DNA of 32,633 bases, taken from Candidatus Iainarchaeum sp. GTDB lineage: Archaea; Iainarchaeota; Iainarchaeia; Iainarchaeales; JAAZKV01. The notes under the pieces were generated by a model. The model was not told where the DNA came from and searched no databases. It saw only the letters and a list, made by a program, of their open reading frames with translations. Position 1 is the first letter of the stretch. Each line of letters begins with the position of its first letter. The stretch lies in NCBI GenBank assembly GCA_028701835.1, contig JAQVQA010000008.1:1-32633 (forward strand), given 5' to 3'. Shown piece after piece: positions 9,374 to 19,223 of the stretch. Position numbers and translations under genes: made by a program.

Positions 9374-10207
9374 TTAATTAACAAGAGCATTTTTAGTATA
9401 AGAAATTTCTTCAATAGGGATTTTCTGTATTAATTGAACAAATATTTCCCCAAAAAACTCATTTTGATAAGCAACTACTTTTCCACTATTCATCAAAAAC
9501 AATATTGGTAAAAAAATATCAACCAATCCATCCACCTCATCCGAATCAACTAAATCCTTGAAAAGAACAATGCCTTGAGAATCAACTTTCTGTTTAATCA
9601 AATCAAAAACACCATCAAGTTTTTCTTCAATAGAAATTGAGTCAAAATTAATTTCAATTTTTGGAACATTTCTTGAAGAATTTTTTTTTGGATTAGTTCT
9701 TTGAATAATATCCTCAATACTCATTACAAGCTCATCAAGAGTAATTCTACCCTCTCTTGACATCCTCTCACTCATCAAATCAGGTATAGTCGCAAGCATT
9801 AAATCTTTTTGTTCTTGAGTCAACTCAACTTTTTCATCTTCTTCTTGAAGAGAACTTATCTTTAAATATTTTGATTTTGTTTTAACTAAAATCGCACAAG
9901 CAAGAATAGCATTAGCAGGAACTCTTAAATTATTTCCTTCAAGTTCACTAATTTTTTTTAAATATTTTTCGCAAAGAATTATTACATCAATATTCCAAGG
10001 ATCCATTTTTTCAGATTCAACCAAATCAATCAAAATAGTTTTCCAAGCAGGTTGATCAATTAAATCCACTAAATCCATTTTAGAATAATCTCTCTCAACA
10101 ATTTCTTGTGAATCTTCAATTAAAACCTCATCAAAACTCACTTCGTTTTCAACAAGACTTTTTTTAGAGAAACTCTTTTTCTTAACTTTTTTTGAACTAT
10201 TCTTCAT
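9374..10207 (-). CDS. scpA: Segregation and condensation protein ScpA (kleisin)
   Basis: LIDLVESEKMDPWNIDVIILCEKYLKKI...LRVPANAILACAILVKTKSKYL. Confidence 0.87.
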   Translation of the reverse strand: MKNSSKKVKKKSFSKKSLVENEVSFDEVLIEDSQEIVERDYSKMDLVDLIDQPAWKTILIDLVESEKMDPWNIDVIILCEKYLKKISELEGNNLRVPANAILACAILVKTKSKYLKISSLQEEDEKVELTQEQKDLMLATIPDLMSERMSREGRITLDELVMSIEDIIQRTNPKKNSSRNVPKIEINFDSISIEEKLDGVFDLIKQKVDSQGIVLFKDLVDSDEVDGLVDIFLPILFLMNSGKVVAYQNEFFGEIFVQLIQKIPIEEISYTKNALVN

Positions 10208-10308
10208 AAATTAAATAGATAATAAAAGGATATTAACTTTTCTTTTACAGCTAGAAACCATTAAATACAACTTTTTTCATCAATTATTACAATTGAAAGG
10301 TGATTTAA

Positions 10309-11019
10309 TTGGAGAGGACAAAAACAGGAATACCAGGGCTTGATGAATTGCTAAACGGCGGAATCCCAAAAGGAAGTAATGTTCTAGTTACTGGAGGAGC
10401 AGGAACCGGAAAAACAATACTAACAACACAATACTTGTATGAAGGAGCCTTAAAATACGGTGAACCAGGAGTTTTTGTTACACTTGAAGGAAATATACGA
10501 GATATTGCATGGAACATGGAGTCATTTCAATGGGATATTAAATCACTTCAAGACCAAGGAATGTTTACTATTTACAAAATGAGTATGGAGTTTGCTAGTC
10601 AAAAAGAAACTCTTGAAGACAGACTAGCTGAAGAATTAAAAGAAATTGAGAGAGAAGTAAAAGACATTAATGCAAAAAGACTAGTTATTGATTCAACAAC
10701 AGTTTTTGGAGCATACCTTGAGCCAAGTATGCTAAGAACAACATTATTCAAACTTGCAGATAGTCTAAAAACATTTGGATGCACTACAATTTTGACTGCA
10801 GAGACTCAAGCGACAAAAAATACTTTCTCTTCATTTGGAGTAGAAGAATTTGTTGTTGATGGCGTAATAGCATTATACTTTACTCCCCCAAATAGAAGTT
10901 TGTTTGTAAGAAAAATGAGAGGAACTCAACACGATGCAAACCCACACCCCCTAACAATAGGTGGAAATGGAATAAGTGTCAACCCAAGAGACAATATTAT
11001 TTGGGATGCAATTAAATAA
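10309..11019 (+). CDS. KaiC-like RecA-superfamily ATPase
   Basis: TTG start with AAAGGTGA upstream; TGIPGLDELLNGGIPKGSNVLVTGGAGTGKT (Walker A), RLVIDSTTVFG (Walker B). Confidence 0.9.
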   Translation: MERTKTGIPGLDELLNGGIPKGSNVLVTGGAGTGKTILTTQYLYEGALKYGEPGVFVTLEGNIRDIAWNMESFQWDIKSLQDQGMFTIYKMSMEFASQKETLEDRLAEELKEIEREVKDINAKRLVIDSTTVFGAYLEPSMLRTTLFKLADSLKTFGCTTILTAETQATKNTFSSFGVEEFVVDGVIALYFTPPNRSLFVRKMRGTQHDANPHPLTIGGNGISVNPRDNIIWDAIK

Positions 11020-11072
11020 ATTAAAAAACATTATATTAATTTGTTTAAAATAATAAAGTTAGGAGTAATTAA

Positions 11073-11744
11073 TTACTCCTTAACTATTCTTCTAATTATC
11101 TCTTCAGCAGCTTTAATTGAATCTACAGGAGGAACATTACCATCATACTTGTAAAGAATTCCTTTTGATTTATAATAATCAATCAAAGGAGAAGTCTTCT
11201 CAATAAAAGTATCATACCTCTTTGAAATAGTTTCGGGCTTATCATCATCCCTTTGAATCAAATTCCCACCATCATCATCACAAATACCTTCACTTTTCGG
11301 AGGAAGAGAAACTGTGTTATATACTTTCTTACACTTCTCACAAGTCCATCTCGAAGAAAGTCTCTTAACCACACTCTCTTTTGATGACTCAATATAAATA
11401 ACTGCATTTAATTTCTGATTAATTCCTAACAAAATATTTTCAAGCATAGATGCTTGAGACTGAGTCCTTGGAAATCCATCAAAAATGACTCCATTAAAAT
11501 CTGGGTTAGACGCTTTTTTTGTCAAATCCTTTAAAAGCATTTCACTAACTAAATCATCACTAACCAATTGACCAGCATTCATTACTTCAGCCAACTTTTT
11601 TCCAAGTTCGGAACCAGAAGCAATTTCTGCTCTTAATAAATCCCCAGTAGAAACTTGAACCAATTTATACTTATCCATTACTGCCTGCGCAACAGTACCT
11701 TTACCAGCCCCAGGAGGACCTAAAAAAATTAAATTTAGAACCAT
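11073..11744 (-). CDS. adk: Adenylate kinase with zinc-type LID
   Basis: NLIFLGPPGAGKGTVAQ, STGDLLRAEI, DGFPRTQSQA, LID CEKCKKVYN...CDDDGG. Confidence 0.95.
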   Translation of the reverse strand: MVLNLIFLGPPGAGKGTVAQAVMDKYKLVQVSTGDLLRAEIASGSELGKKLAEVMNAGQLVSDDLVSEMLLKDLTKKASNPDFNGVIFDGFPRTQSQASMLENILLGINQKLNAVIYIESSKESVVKRLSSRWTCEKCKKVYNTVSLPPKSEGICDDDGGNLIQRDDDKPETISKRYDTFIEKTSPLIDYYKSKGILYKYDGNVPPVDSIKAAEEIIRRIVKE

Positions 11745-11839
11745 TTTTTACTCACCTAAAATAAGTAAAAAAGAATTAATTTATAAATTCGATTTTTAAA
11801 TCAAGATGCAAAAATTATTTTTTTTATACAAAATCAAAT

Positions 11840-12727
11840 TCAATTAAGAACTTTAATATCAAAAACCACTTGTTCTTTTGTAGGAGAAAACTGTCTAACC
11901 CTCGCAATCCTCATAACCTCAACCCTTTTCTTAGATTTTTTTGCTTCATCTATTATCTGCTTTGTGGGAGTACTCATATCACCTTTTACAACTATTTCAT
12001 AAAAATGAATTACTCCATTTGGTTTAATACAAGCAAAAGCTTCTTTTAAGAATTGATAACCAGTATGGGGAAGAGGCATTGCAATTCTATCAAAATAGTT
12101 CTTATATTTTTTATAAACTTTTTTCACATCACCTTTAATAAAAATAACTTTTTCCTTTCCTTTAGCACAATCTTTGTTTACTTTATTTAATTCACCATTT
12201 TTAACAGCAAATTTGTGACCAGCTGGATTTAATTCAATTGCAATAATTTTACTTGCTTTAGAATTTTTTGCAATTACTACTGGGTAAGGCCCCACCCCAC
12301 TAAACCAAGCACCAACAATTTCCCCCGGATGAACTAAATAAGCAATTCTTAATCTCTCCCCACTTAATCTAGGTGAAAAGAAAACTTTCCCCAAAGGAAT
12401 TTGAAAAGCACATCCATTCTCTTTGTAATCAGCAATTAAATTCTTTTTGCCAGCAATTACTTTTACTTTTTGTATCCTATATTTTCCTTCATGATTACTT
12501 TCAATAGAACAAACAGTTTCAAACCTTGGCTGAACTTTAAGCAAAGTTTCCCCTATTAACTTTTTTCTTTTAATTAATTCACGAGGAATTTCAATTACAG
12601 CAATATTTCCAAAAGTATCAAAAGCACTTGGAGCAAAAGGTTTCTCTTTTTCATTAAGTAAAGACAAAAGCGCTTCTTTTAGAGAGAATGAATACTTCTT
12701 TTTGTCAAGTTTTGTTTCTTGGCTCAT
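11840..12727 (-). CDS. Trm5-like tRNA (guanine37-N1)-methyltransferase
   Basis: GKVFFSPRLSGERLRIAYLVHPGEIVGAWFSGVGPYPVVIAK; IIAIELNPAGHKFAVKN; IAMPLPHTGYQFLKEA. Start at MSQETK preferred over the 12772 extension, which would cross the divergent gene start. Confidence 0.85.
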   Translation of the reverse strand: MSQETKLDKKKYSFSLKEALLSLLNEKEKPFAPSAFDTFGNIAVIEIPRELIKRKKLIGETLLKVQPRFETVCSIESNHEGKYRIQKVKVIAGKKNLIADYKENGCAFQIPLGKVFFSPRLSGERLRIAYLVHPGEIVGAWFSGVGPYPVVIAKNSKASKIIAIELNPAGHKFAVKNGELNKVNKDCAKGKEKVIFIKGDVKKVYKKYKNYFDRIAMPLPHTGYQFLKEAFACIKPNGVIHFYEIVVKGDMSTPTKQIIDEAKKSKKRVEVMRIARVRQFSPTKEQVVFDIKVLN

Positions 12728-12764
12728 AGTTAGTATTAATAAGGTTTTGAATTTAAAGTTACCC

Positions 12765-13646
12765 ATGAGCATAGATTTGATATTTGATTACTTCATCAAA
12801 CCCATAATGAATCCTGAAATTGCAGGGTACAATTTGGTAAATACCCTAACTTACATAATTCTCCTAATAGTTGCATGTTCAATAATTTATTTCATTTTAA
12901 GAAAGAAAGTTGAATTTGACGAAAAATTCTTCCTTGCAATAAGCCCATATATTTTGATTGGGGTTTCACTACGAGTTTTAATGCATCAAATAGAAAGTGG
13001 AAATTTAATTATTGACGGAATTACAAAAACTGCTGACCCAATGCAATTAGGATTTTGGTTCTTTACCCCAGGAGTTTGGATTTTAACTTTTGCAATTGTA
13101 ATACTTGGATTATTAATAGCAAAAATTTGGGGTGAACTCAACCACAAGAGATTATTTATTTTTGGAATAATTGTTGCATTACCCCTTGTTTTATTTAATT
13201 TAAGCAAGTTCAATAATTGGAGTTGGTTTATTGGAACTGTTGCACTAATTGCAATTGTAACTTATACACTATGCTGGTTGATTAACAAATTCACACCATA
13301 CAGAATTCTTAAAGATCCATTAAATATTTTTATAGTAGCTGGGCAAGCAATTGACGGAATTGCAAGTGTTATTGCAATAACTTTCTTTAATTTCTCAGAA
13401 CAACATGTAATCTCAAACCTTGTAATAAATATTCACCCTGCACTTTTTGCAGGAATAAAGTTACTCTTAGCAGTTTTAATTTGTTATAGTTTGGATGATT
13501 ATTTAAAAGAATCAATAAATAAACACTCAAATAAACCAGGAAAGAGCTTGAATAGAAAAAATTTAATAGGATTTGTAAAAGTGATAATCGCAATACTTGG
13601 TTTTGCTACTGGCCTTGCAAGTTTATTCAAAATGGGTTTAATTTAA
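12765..13646 (+). CDS. DUF63-family membrane protein
   Basis: YNLVNTLTYIILLIVACSIIYFILRKKVEFDEKFFLAISPYILIGVSLRVL typical of the archaeal DUF63 family; internal ATG at 12765 preferred. Confidence 0.82.
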   Translation: MSIDLIFDYFIKPIMNPEIAGYNLVNTLTYIILLIVACSIIYFILRKKVEFDEKFFLAISPYILIGVSLRVLMHQIESGNLIIDGITKTADPMQLGFWFFTPGVWILTFAIVILGLLIAKIWGELNHKRLFIFGIIVALPLVLFNLSKFNNWSWFIGTVALIAIVTYTLCWLINKFTPYRILKDPLNIFIVAGQAIDGIASVIAITFFNFSEQHVISNLVINIHPALFAGIKLLLAVLICYSLDDYLKESINKHSNKPGKSLNRKNLIGFVKVIIAILGFATGLASLFKMGLI

Positions 13647-13658
13647 AACAAAACAAAA

Positions 13659-14099
13659 TTAAACAACTTTATTATTCAACTTTTTTTCAGAAATTAACCC
13701 TTTTTCAATCATTTTCTTTAAAATTGAATTAACCATTGTCACTGTAACAAAATATTTTCTACCATGCATTTCAACTTTAGTTCCTCTGTATAATCTTTCA
13801 GCAGCACAAGCAATATCAACTTTGAAAGCACTTTTTGGATTCTGTAATTGATGAGCAAGAGTGCGAGCAATAACTCTCTCTCCCGATTCACTAAAATTTT
13901 TCTCAATTGCTTTTTGAGTACCCATAAATTGAACAATTTTTGGATTCGACTTATTTTCAAAAGAATGACTCTTTTTTGCTTTCGCAACCCCCATTATTCT
14001 CTTTTTTCTTCCAAGTCCACTAACAGGATTAGTTGCTGTTTTTATTAAATAACGATTTTTTCTAAGCAATCCAGATTGAACTCTTCCAAGTAAAGGCAT
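13659..14099 (-). CDS. Small basic protein, unknown; possibly nucleic-acid or ribosome associated
   Basis: ORF track; highly basic N-terminus, C-terminal wHTH-like segment; overlapping -/+ ORFs 13739..13987 and 13848..14048 are less plausible. Confidence 0.6.
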   Translation of the reverse strand: MPLLGRVQSGLLRKNRYLIKTATNPVSGLGRKKRIMGVAKAKKSHSFENKSNPKIVQFMGTQKAIEKNFSESGERVIARTLAHQLQNPKSAFKVDIACAAERLYRGTKVEMHGRKYFVTVTMVNSILKKMIEKGLISEKKLNNKVV

Positions 14100-14159
14100 A
14101 TTATAATTATTACAAAAGTTATATTTAAATGAATTGAGAATAAGAAAATAACTGATAAT

Positions 14160-14930
14160 ATGCTATATTTAATCGGACTAGGACTAAAACCCTCTCACTT
14201 GACTCTTGAGGCAATTGAAACTATCAAATCCTGCGACAGCTTATTTGTAGAAGTATACACTTCACAATATGCAGAAGGATTCATAAAAGAATTAAAAGAA
14301 CTCACAGGAAAAAACATTATGGAACTTAATAGAATAGAAATAGAACAAAACTTTGAATCAGCCCTAATAAGCGCAAATAAAAATAAAATAGGATTATTGA
14401 TTTTTGGTAATCCCTTAACTGCAACAACTCACATTCAAGTACTTCTTGATGCAAAAGAAAAAGGAATCAAATACAAAATAATTCCTGGAATCTCAATTAC
14501 AAACATGATTGCAGAAAGTGGTCTAGATGAATACAAATTTGGAAGAACTATAACTATTTGCTACCACATACTAGGATTTGAACCCGAAAGTTTTTACGAC
14601 CAATTAAAGGAAAACCAAAAAATGGGACTTCACACTCTTGCATTACTTGATATTAAAAAAGATCAAACTCCTCCAAAGATGATGAACTCAAGAGAAGCAA
14701 TTAACATTCTTGAAAAAATTGCAGAGAAAAGAGGAGAGCACAACAATTTCAAATACATTGCGCTAATAGGAATGGGAAGCGAGAAGCAAAAAATCATTGT
14801 AGGAAGAGAAGAGATAATTAATTCGAAAGAAATTTATGAATTATTTCCCCAAACTTTAATTATTGCTGGCAAAATGAATGAAAAAGAAAAAGAAGTTCTT
14901 GAGAAACTGCATAATAAAAAATTTGAATGA
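14160..14930 (+). CDS. dphB: Diphthine synthase
   Basis: MLYLIGLGLKPSHLTLEAIETIKSCDSLFVEVYTS; LLIFGNPLTATTHIQVLLDAKEKGIKYKIIPGISI. Confidence 0.95.
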   Translation: MLYLIGLGLKPSHLTLEAIETIKSCDSLFVEVYTSQYAEGFIKELKELTGKNIMELNRIEIEQNFESALISANKNKIGLLIFGNPLTATTHIQVLLDAKEKGIKYKIIPGISITNMIAESGLDEYKFGRTITICYHILGFEPESFYDQLKENQKMGLHTLALLDIKKDQTPPKMMNSREAINILEKIAEKRGEHNNFKYIALIGMGSEKQKIIVGREEIINSKEIYELFPQTLIIAGKMNEKEKEVLEKLHNKKFE

Positions 14931-14953
14931 AAACATACATTTAAGTGATTAAA

Positions 14954-15244
14954 ATGAGTTTGGAAGAAGAATTAGAAAAAAAAGTTGATAAATACCAAAA
15001 ATTAACTGAAAAAGCACTTAATTTGGTTAAATTAAACGAAAAATTAAATACAGAACAAAAATTGATTGCAGAAGATTTTTTGTCAATGACAAGAAATTAT
15101 TTAAACGATGGTAAATATTACCGAGAAAAAAAAGAATTGTTAATTGCACTAGCAAGTTTTTCATACGCCCACGCTTGGCTTGACGCAGGCGTAAGAGCAA
15201 AAATATTTTATGCAAAAGACGATCAATTATTCACTCTTCCTTAA
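14954..15244 (+). CDS. DUF357-family protein
   Basis: EDFLSMTRNYLNDGKYYREKKELLIALASFSYAHAWLDAGVRAKIF; ATG at 14954 or GTG at 14945. Confidence 0.8.
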   Translation: MSLEEELEKKVDKYQKLTEKALNLVKLNEKLNTEQKLIAEDFLSMTRNYLNDGKYYREKKELLIALASFSYAHAWLDAGVRAKIFYAKDDQLFTLP

Positions 15245-15316
15245 TTTTGTTAATAAAAAAAAATTGTAAAAATATGTTAAAGCAATCTTTAAATACATCA
15301 ACTACTTAATCATTTT

Positions 15317-15859
15317 ATGTCACTATACGGACCTAAATTAAACTTACCTAAAATAAATTTACCTAATCCAGCTAATCCTTCTTGGGATTTTGAAAAAGAA
15401 AGAAAAATAATTGGAGGAGCCCTTATTGCAATAATAATCATCTTTTTATTAGTATTATTAATGCCAAATATAATTGAAGGAATAAATAATATTAACTTTC
15501 CAAACTTTAATTCTTCAGTTAATATTGTTTGGAGAAACAATCCTTTAGACATTACTCAAGGAATAAAAGAAGCTCAATTAGATTTAATTTTGACGAATAA
15601 TTCAGAAGAACTAATTGAAGAAACTCTATTTAATATTACCACTGATTCTCAAGAAATAATTATATTTTGCCCAAACTCAATTTATGACCCTGATAAATCA
15701 GCATACGTTATTGAAAATTTGGCTCCACAAGATAAAAGAAAAATACCCTGCATAATAAGAAGAAATGCTTCAACACCAGTTTTTAGCGGAACCTACACCA
15801 TAAATATTAATACTACTCTAGGGAATGCAATTACAAGATTTGAAATAATTACAAAGTAA
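15317..15859 (+). CDS. Membrane-anchored protein with predicted extracytoplasmic beta domain
   Basis: Single TM (IIGGALIAIIIIFLLVLLM) then beta-rich region; no family recognised. Confidence 0.6.
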   Translation: MSLYGPKLNLPKINLPNPANPSWDFEKERKIIGGALIAIIIIFLLVLLMPNIIEGINNINFPNFNSSVNIVWRNNPLDITQGIKEAQLDLILTNNSEELIEETLFNITTDSQEIIIFCPNSIYDPDKSAYVIENLAPQDKRKIPCIIRRNASTPVFSGTYTININTTLGNAITRFEIITK

Positions 15860-15935
15860 ATAACTAATAAAAATAATTACTAAATTTATTTTAAAATAAA
15901 TATTTAATTATTCCAAAAAAAAAGGTTTTTTATTA

Positions 15936-16361
15936 ATGGTCACAAAAATTGATTACGACAAATACTTGGCTTCTAAAACAGCTGAATTAATTAGAGAAAA
16001 TTTTCCTGAAAAAGGAATAACAAACATATTAATTGTTAAATGGAGTACAAAAAAATCAAAAAGAATATTAGGCCACATAAAATCATTTAAAGATATTAAT
16101 TTTGGATCTATAATAGAAATTAATCCTTTATTAAAAGATTTATTTGTCCCACAATATGTTTTAGATTATGTGTTAATGCATGAATTAACTCATTACTTTC
16201 AAGGCTTTGGTTCAAATCATGAACGAAAACACAAATATCCTCACAAAGGAGGAATAGTTGAGAAAGAACTTGCACGACACGGATGGGAAGAAATAACTCA
16301 AAAATCAGAGAAGTGGATTAAAGAAAACTGGAAAAACTTGATTTGTAAAAAAACAAACTAG
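15936..16361 (+). CDS. SprT/DUF45-like putative zinc metallopeptidase
   Basis: LDYVLMHELTHYFQGFGSNHERKHKYPHKG, HExxH. Confidence 0.75.
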   Translation: MVTKIDYDKYLASKTAELIRENFPEKGITNILIVKWSTKKSKRILGHIKSFKDINFGSIIEINPLLKDLFVPQYVLDYVLMHELTHYFQGFGSNHERKHKYPHKGGIVEKELARHGWEEITQKSEKWIKENWKNLICKKTN

Positions 16362-16429
16362 AATAAAAAATACAAACTTAATAAAACAAATAAAATTAAT
16401 TAATAATTAGTTTAAAATTTAATTTTATT

Positions 16430-17851
16430 TTAATGATTACTTAGTTGTTTTGCCGTAATAGAACCATCTTTATTATCAATTAACTGAATCCCTTGTCTTT
16501 CTAACTGCATTCTTATTGAATCAGCTTTAACCCAATTCTTTTCTATTTTCGCAATTTTTCTTTCTTCAATTAATTGAATTTGTTCTTGATTTAATTCAAA
16601 AAACTTTTCAGAAAAATCTAAAACACCTATAACAGAATCAACTTTTTTCAAAAATAAAATTGCATTATTTGCTCCTTCTAAACCCACTACCCCTTCATCA
16701 ATCAATTTATTTACTTTTTTAACAAAATCAAAAACAACAGCCATCGCTAAAGGGACATTCAAATCATTATCCATTGCCTCAATAAAATCATTCAAAGCAT
16801 TATTTGCAAATAAATCAACACCATCCCCTTTTTTTAACTCCTTAATCTCAAATAATCTTTCAATAAAATTTTGTAACCCTTGTATAGTCTTTTTTGAATC
16901 CTCTACTCCTTCAAAAGTAAAATTCAAAGGTTGCCTATAATTACTATTAATAAGAGTATATCTAATCGCTTTAGGATCCAAACCCTTTTTTATTAAATCA
17001 TTCAAAGTAAAAAAATTCCCTAAACTCTTAGACATTTTTTGACCATTAACCATTAAATGAGCTGTATGCAACCAATAATTAACAAACTTTTTTCCACTAA
17101 CGCCCTCGCTTTGCGCAATTTCATTCTCATGATGCGGAAATTTATTATCAATCCCCCCAGTATGAATATCAAATTGGTTTCCTAAATAATACATACTCAT
17201 AGCCGAACACTCAATATGCCACCCCGGTCTACCCTTTCCCAAAATAGTGTCCCAATAAACTGGACCATCATTCTCATCCCAAGCCTTCCACAAAGCAAAA
17301 TCACCCACACCTTCCTTTGAATACTCATCTTGTTTAACCCTAGCCCCCGCCTTTAGTTTAGTAGGATCAATTCCAGCTAGTTGACCATATTTCGAAAATT
17401 TTTTTATTGAAAAATAAATACTCCCATCTTCCCCCTTATACGCCAAACCTTTATCTAGTAGTTTCTTTACTACCCCAACCATTTGAGGAATGTGATCAGT
17501 TGCTGCACAATAAACTTCAGCAGGCAAGATATTCAATTTTTTTATATCTTCTAAAAAATAATCCTTATACCTTTGAGTATACTCTATAAGAGGAATACCC
17601 TCATTAATACTACCTTTAATGGTTTTGTCATCAACATCAGTATAGTTCATCACTTGTTTTACTTTAAAACCTCTAAAAAGCAAATATCTCTTCAACAGAT
17701 CCTCCCAAACATAACACTTTAGATTTCCTATATGTGCAAAATTATAAACAGTAGGACCACAAGTATAAAGACCAACAAACCCCTCTTTAATTGATTTAAA
17801 CTCTTCTACTTTATTCCCTAGAGAATTAAAAAACTTCAAAACCATAGACAA
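16430..17851 (-). CDS. cysS: Cysteinyl-tRNA synthetase
   Basis: LYTCGPTVYNFAHIGN; FDIHTGGIDNKFPHHENEIAQSEG; KMSKSLGN. Confidence 0.97.
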   Translation of the reverse strand: MSMVLKFFNSLGNKVEEFKSIKEGFVGLYTCGPTVYNFAHIGNLKCYVWEDLLKRYLLFRGFKVKQVMNYTDVDDKTIKGSINEGIPLIEYTQRYKDYFLEDIKKLNILPAEVYCAATDHIPQMVGVVKKLLDKGLAYKGEDGSIYFSIKKFSKYGQLAGIDPTKLKAGARVKQDEYSKEGVGDFALWKAWDENDGPVYWDTILGKGRPGWHIECSAMSMYYLGNQFDIHTGGIDNKFPHHENEIAQSEGVSGKKFVNYWLHTAHLMVNGQKMSKSLGNFFTLNDLIKKGLDPKAIRYTLINSNYRQPLNFTFEGVEDSKKTIQGLQNFIERLFEIKELKKGDGVDLFANNALNDFIEAMDNDLNVPLAMAVVFDFVKKVNKLIDEGVVGLEGANNAILFLKKVDSVIGVLDFSEKFFELNQEQIQLIEERKIAKIEKNWVKADSIRMQLERQGIQLIDNKDGSITAKQLSNH

Positions 17852-18081
17852 ATATTATTTAGTTTATTTTATATTCATTACTTTTAAGAAAAAAATAGAG
17901 TCAAGACAAATAAAAAACAAAATTTAGCGGGAAAAAAAGTTTTTAAAAAAAAAGAAAATTTTTTTTAAAAATGTTATTTAAAATGATTTTTAAAATATGA
18001 TTCCTAAATAAATAATTAAAATTCTAATTAAAAATCGACTGACTTACACACTGATTTTAATTAATAAAATAAATTCTATTA

Positions 18082-18315
18082 TCAATCCGAATCATAATCA
18101 TACTCTGATTCATCAGACTCGTCAGAAGCCTCATCACTTAATTCAAACTCCTTACTCTCAACAAGTTTTAAAGCCCCTTTTTTGTCAATTACAACCAAAT
18201 ACTCTAAATTACATTCGGGACAAGAAACCGCATCCCCTTCCTCAAGCTCACTCCAATCAACATCAAACCTTGCCTTGCAATCAGAACAAACCTTTTTTTG
18301 TACTTGCGAAACCAT
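18082..18315 (-). CDS. LysW-like zinc-ribbon protein with long acidic C-terminal tail
   Basis: VCSDCKARFDVDWSELEEGDAVSCPECNLEYLVVIDKKGALKLV plus tail EFELSDEASDESDESEYDYDSD; start at MVSQVQKK likely (track start 18348). Confidence 0.78.
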   Translation of the reverse strand: MVSQVQKKVCSDCKARFDVDWSELEEGDAVSCPECNLEYLVVIDKKGALKLVESKEFELSDEASDESDESEYDYDSD

Positions 18316-18466
18316 AATTATTTTCCTTGCACTCACCTTTATAAACATTTCTAAAACCAGCTAAAAACGACTAAAAACTAGGATTAACTACAAAGTAATA
18401 TTAAAAAAATTGAATAAAACATTCATTAACAAATCAAATAAATTTTTTTTTTGAATAAATTTATTG

Positions 18467-19033
18467 TTAAATTAAAAAAATAGATAATAAATTACTCAAC
18501 AAAAAAGATATTAATGAATTTAAAAACATGAAGAGAATCCAATTAATCAATAGTTTCAATTTATTAATCTTAAGAACAATCTTAAGCATTTTAAATGAGG
18601 CAATTATCCAAGAAATGACTAAAATAATTAATGCTACAAAAAAAATCCCTGCAATAACATTAAATAAAATTCCATTTATTATAGGCAGAAGCAAACAACC
18701 CCCAAAAATCAAAGAATAAAAAATCAAATTAATTTTCCAAAGTTTACTCAAAACAAAAAGGGAACGATTAAAAACTTTAGAAGAAGATTTAATTCTTTTT
18801 TTATTATGAACAAACTCAAAAAAGAATAACAAACCACTCAACACAATCCAGTTAACAATATTAATTATAAAAGAAATGATTGAAAAAACAAGACTGGATG
18901 TTAATAAGAAAACTGAAGCAGATAATAACAAACCTGATAAAATAATTACTGTCAAAACACTCTTAAAATCAAACTCACTATTAAAAGCTGATTCAAAAGA
19001 ATTTGTAGGGTGAAACACAATATCAAAAATCAT
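18467..19033 (-). CDS. Yip1-like multi-pass membrane protein
   Basis: About five hydrophobic helices; N-terminal IVFHPTNSFESA as in many Yip1-domain proteins. Confidence 0.6.
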   Translation of the reverse strand: MIFDIVFHPTNSFESAFNSEFDFKSVLTVIILSGLLLSASVFLLTSSLVFSIISFIINIVNWIVLSGLLFFFEFVHNKKRIKSSSKVFNRSLFVLSKLWKINLIFYSLIFGGCLLLPIINGILFNVIAGIFFVALIILVISWIIASFKMLKIVLKINKLKLLINWILFMFLNSLISFLLSNLLSIFLI

Positions 19034-19223
19034 TAAACCACTATGAAACTAATAATTTCCAGCTATTTAAATTTAATCATTTCAAAAATATAGTAAAAAT
19101 AATCACGAACCCTAAAATAAAATTTGCTTTTTTCAGAAAATTAAATTCAAAAATAACTTATTTTGAAAAACAAAATTTAGTGATTTATAAAAGAAGTATA
19201 TGTAACCCACTTCAAAAAAATAA

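Noticed and set aside
12728-12772. N-terminal extension of the Trm5-like gene (start 12772) and of DUF63 (start 12702)
   Set aside because: Extensions overlap divergently; internal starts at 12727 (-) and 12765 (+) resolve the overlap and match expected N-termini.
13739-14048. Overlapping ORFs 13739..13987 (-) and 13848..14048 (+)
   Set aside because: Alternative frames of the basic 146-aa CDS; Leu/Ile/Lys-biased AT-rich shadow composition.
17880-18080. Poly-A/T-rich gap downstream of the zinc-ribbon gene as an ncRNA
   Set aside because: Only homopolymer-rich sequence; no convincing stem or promoter beyond base composition.
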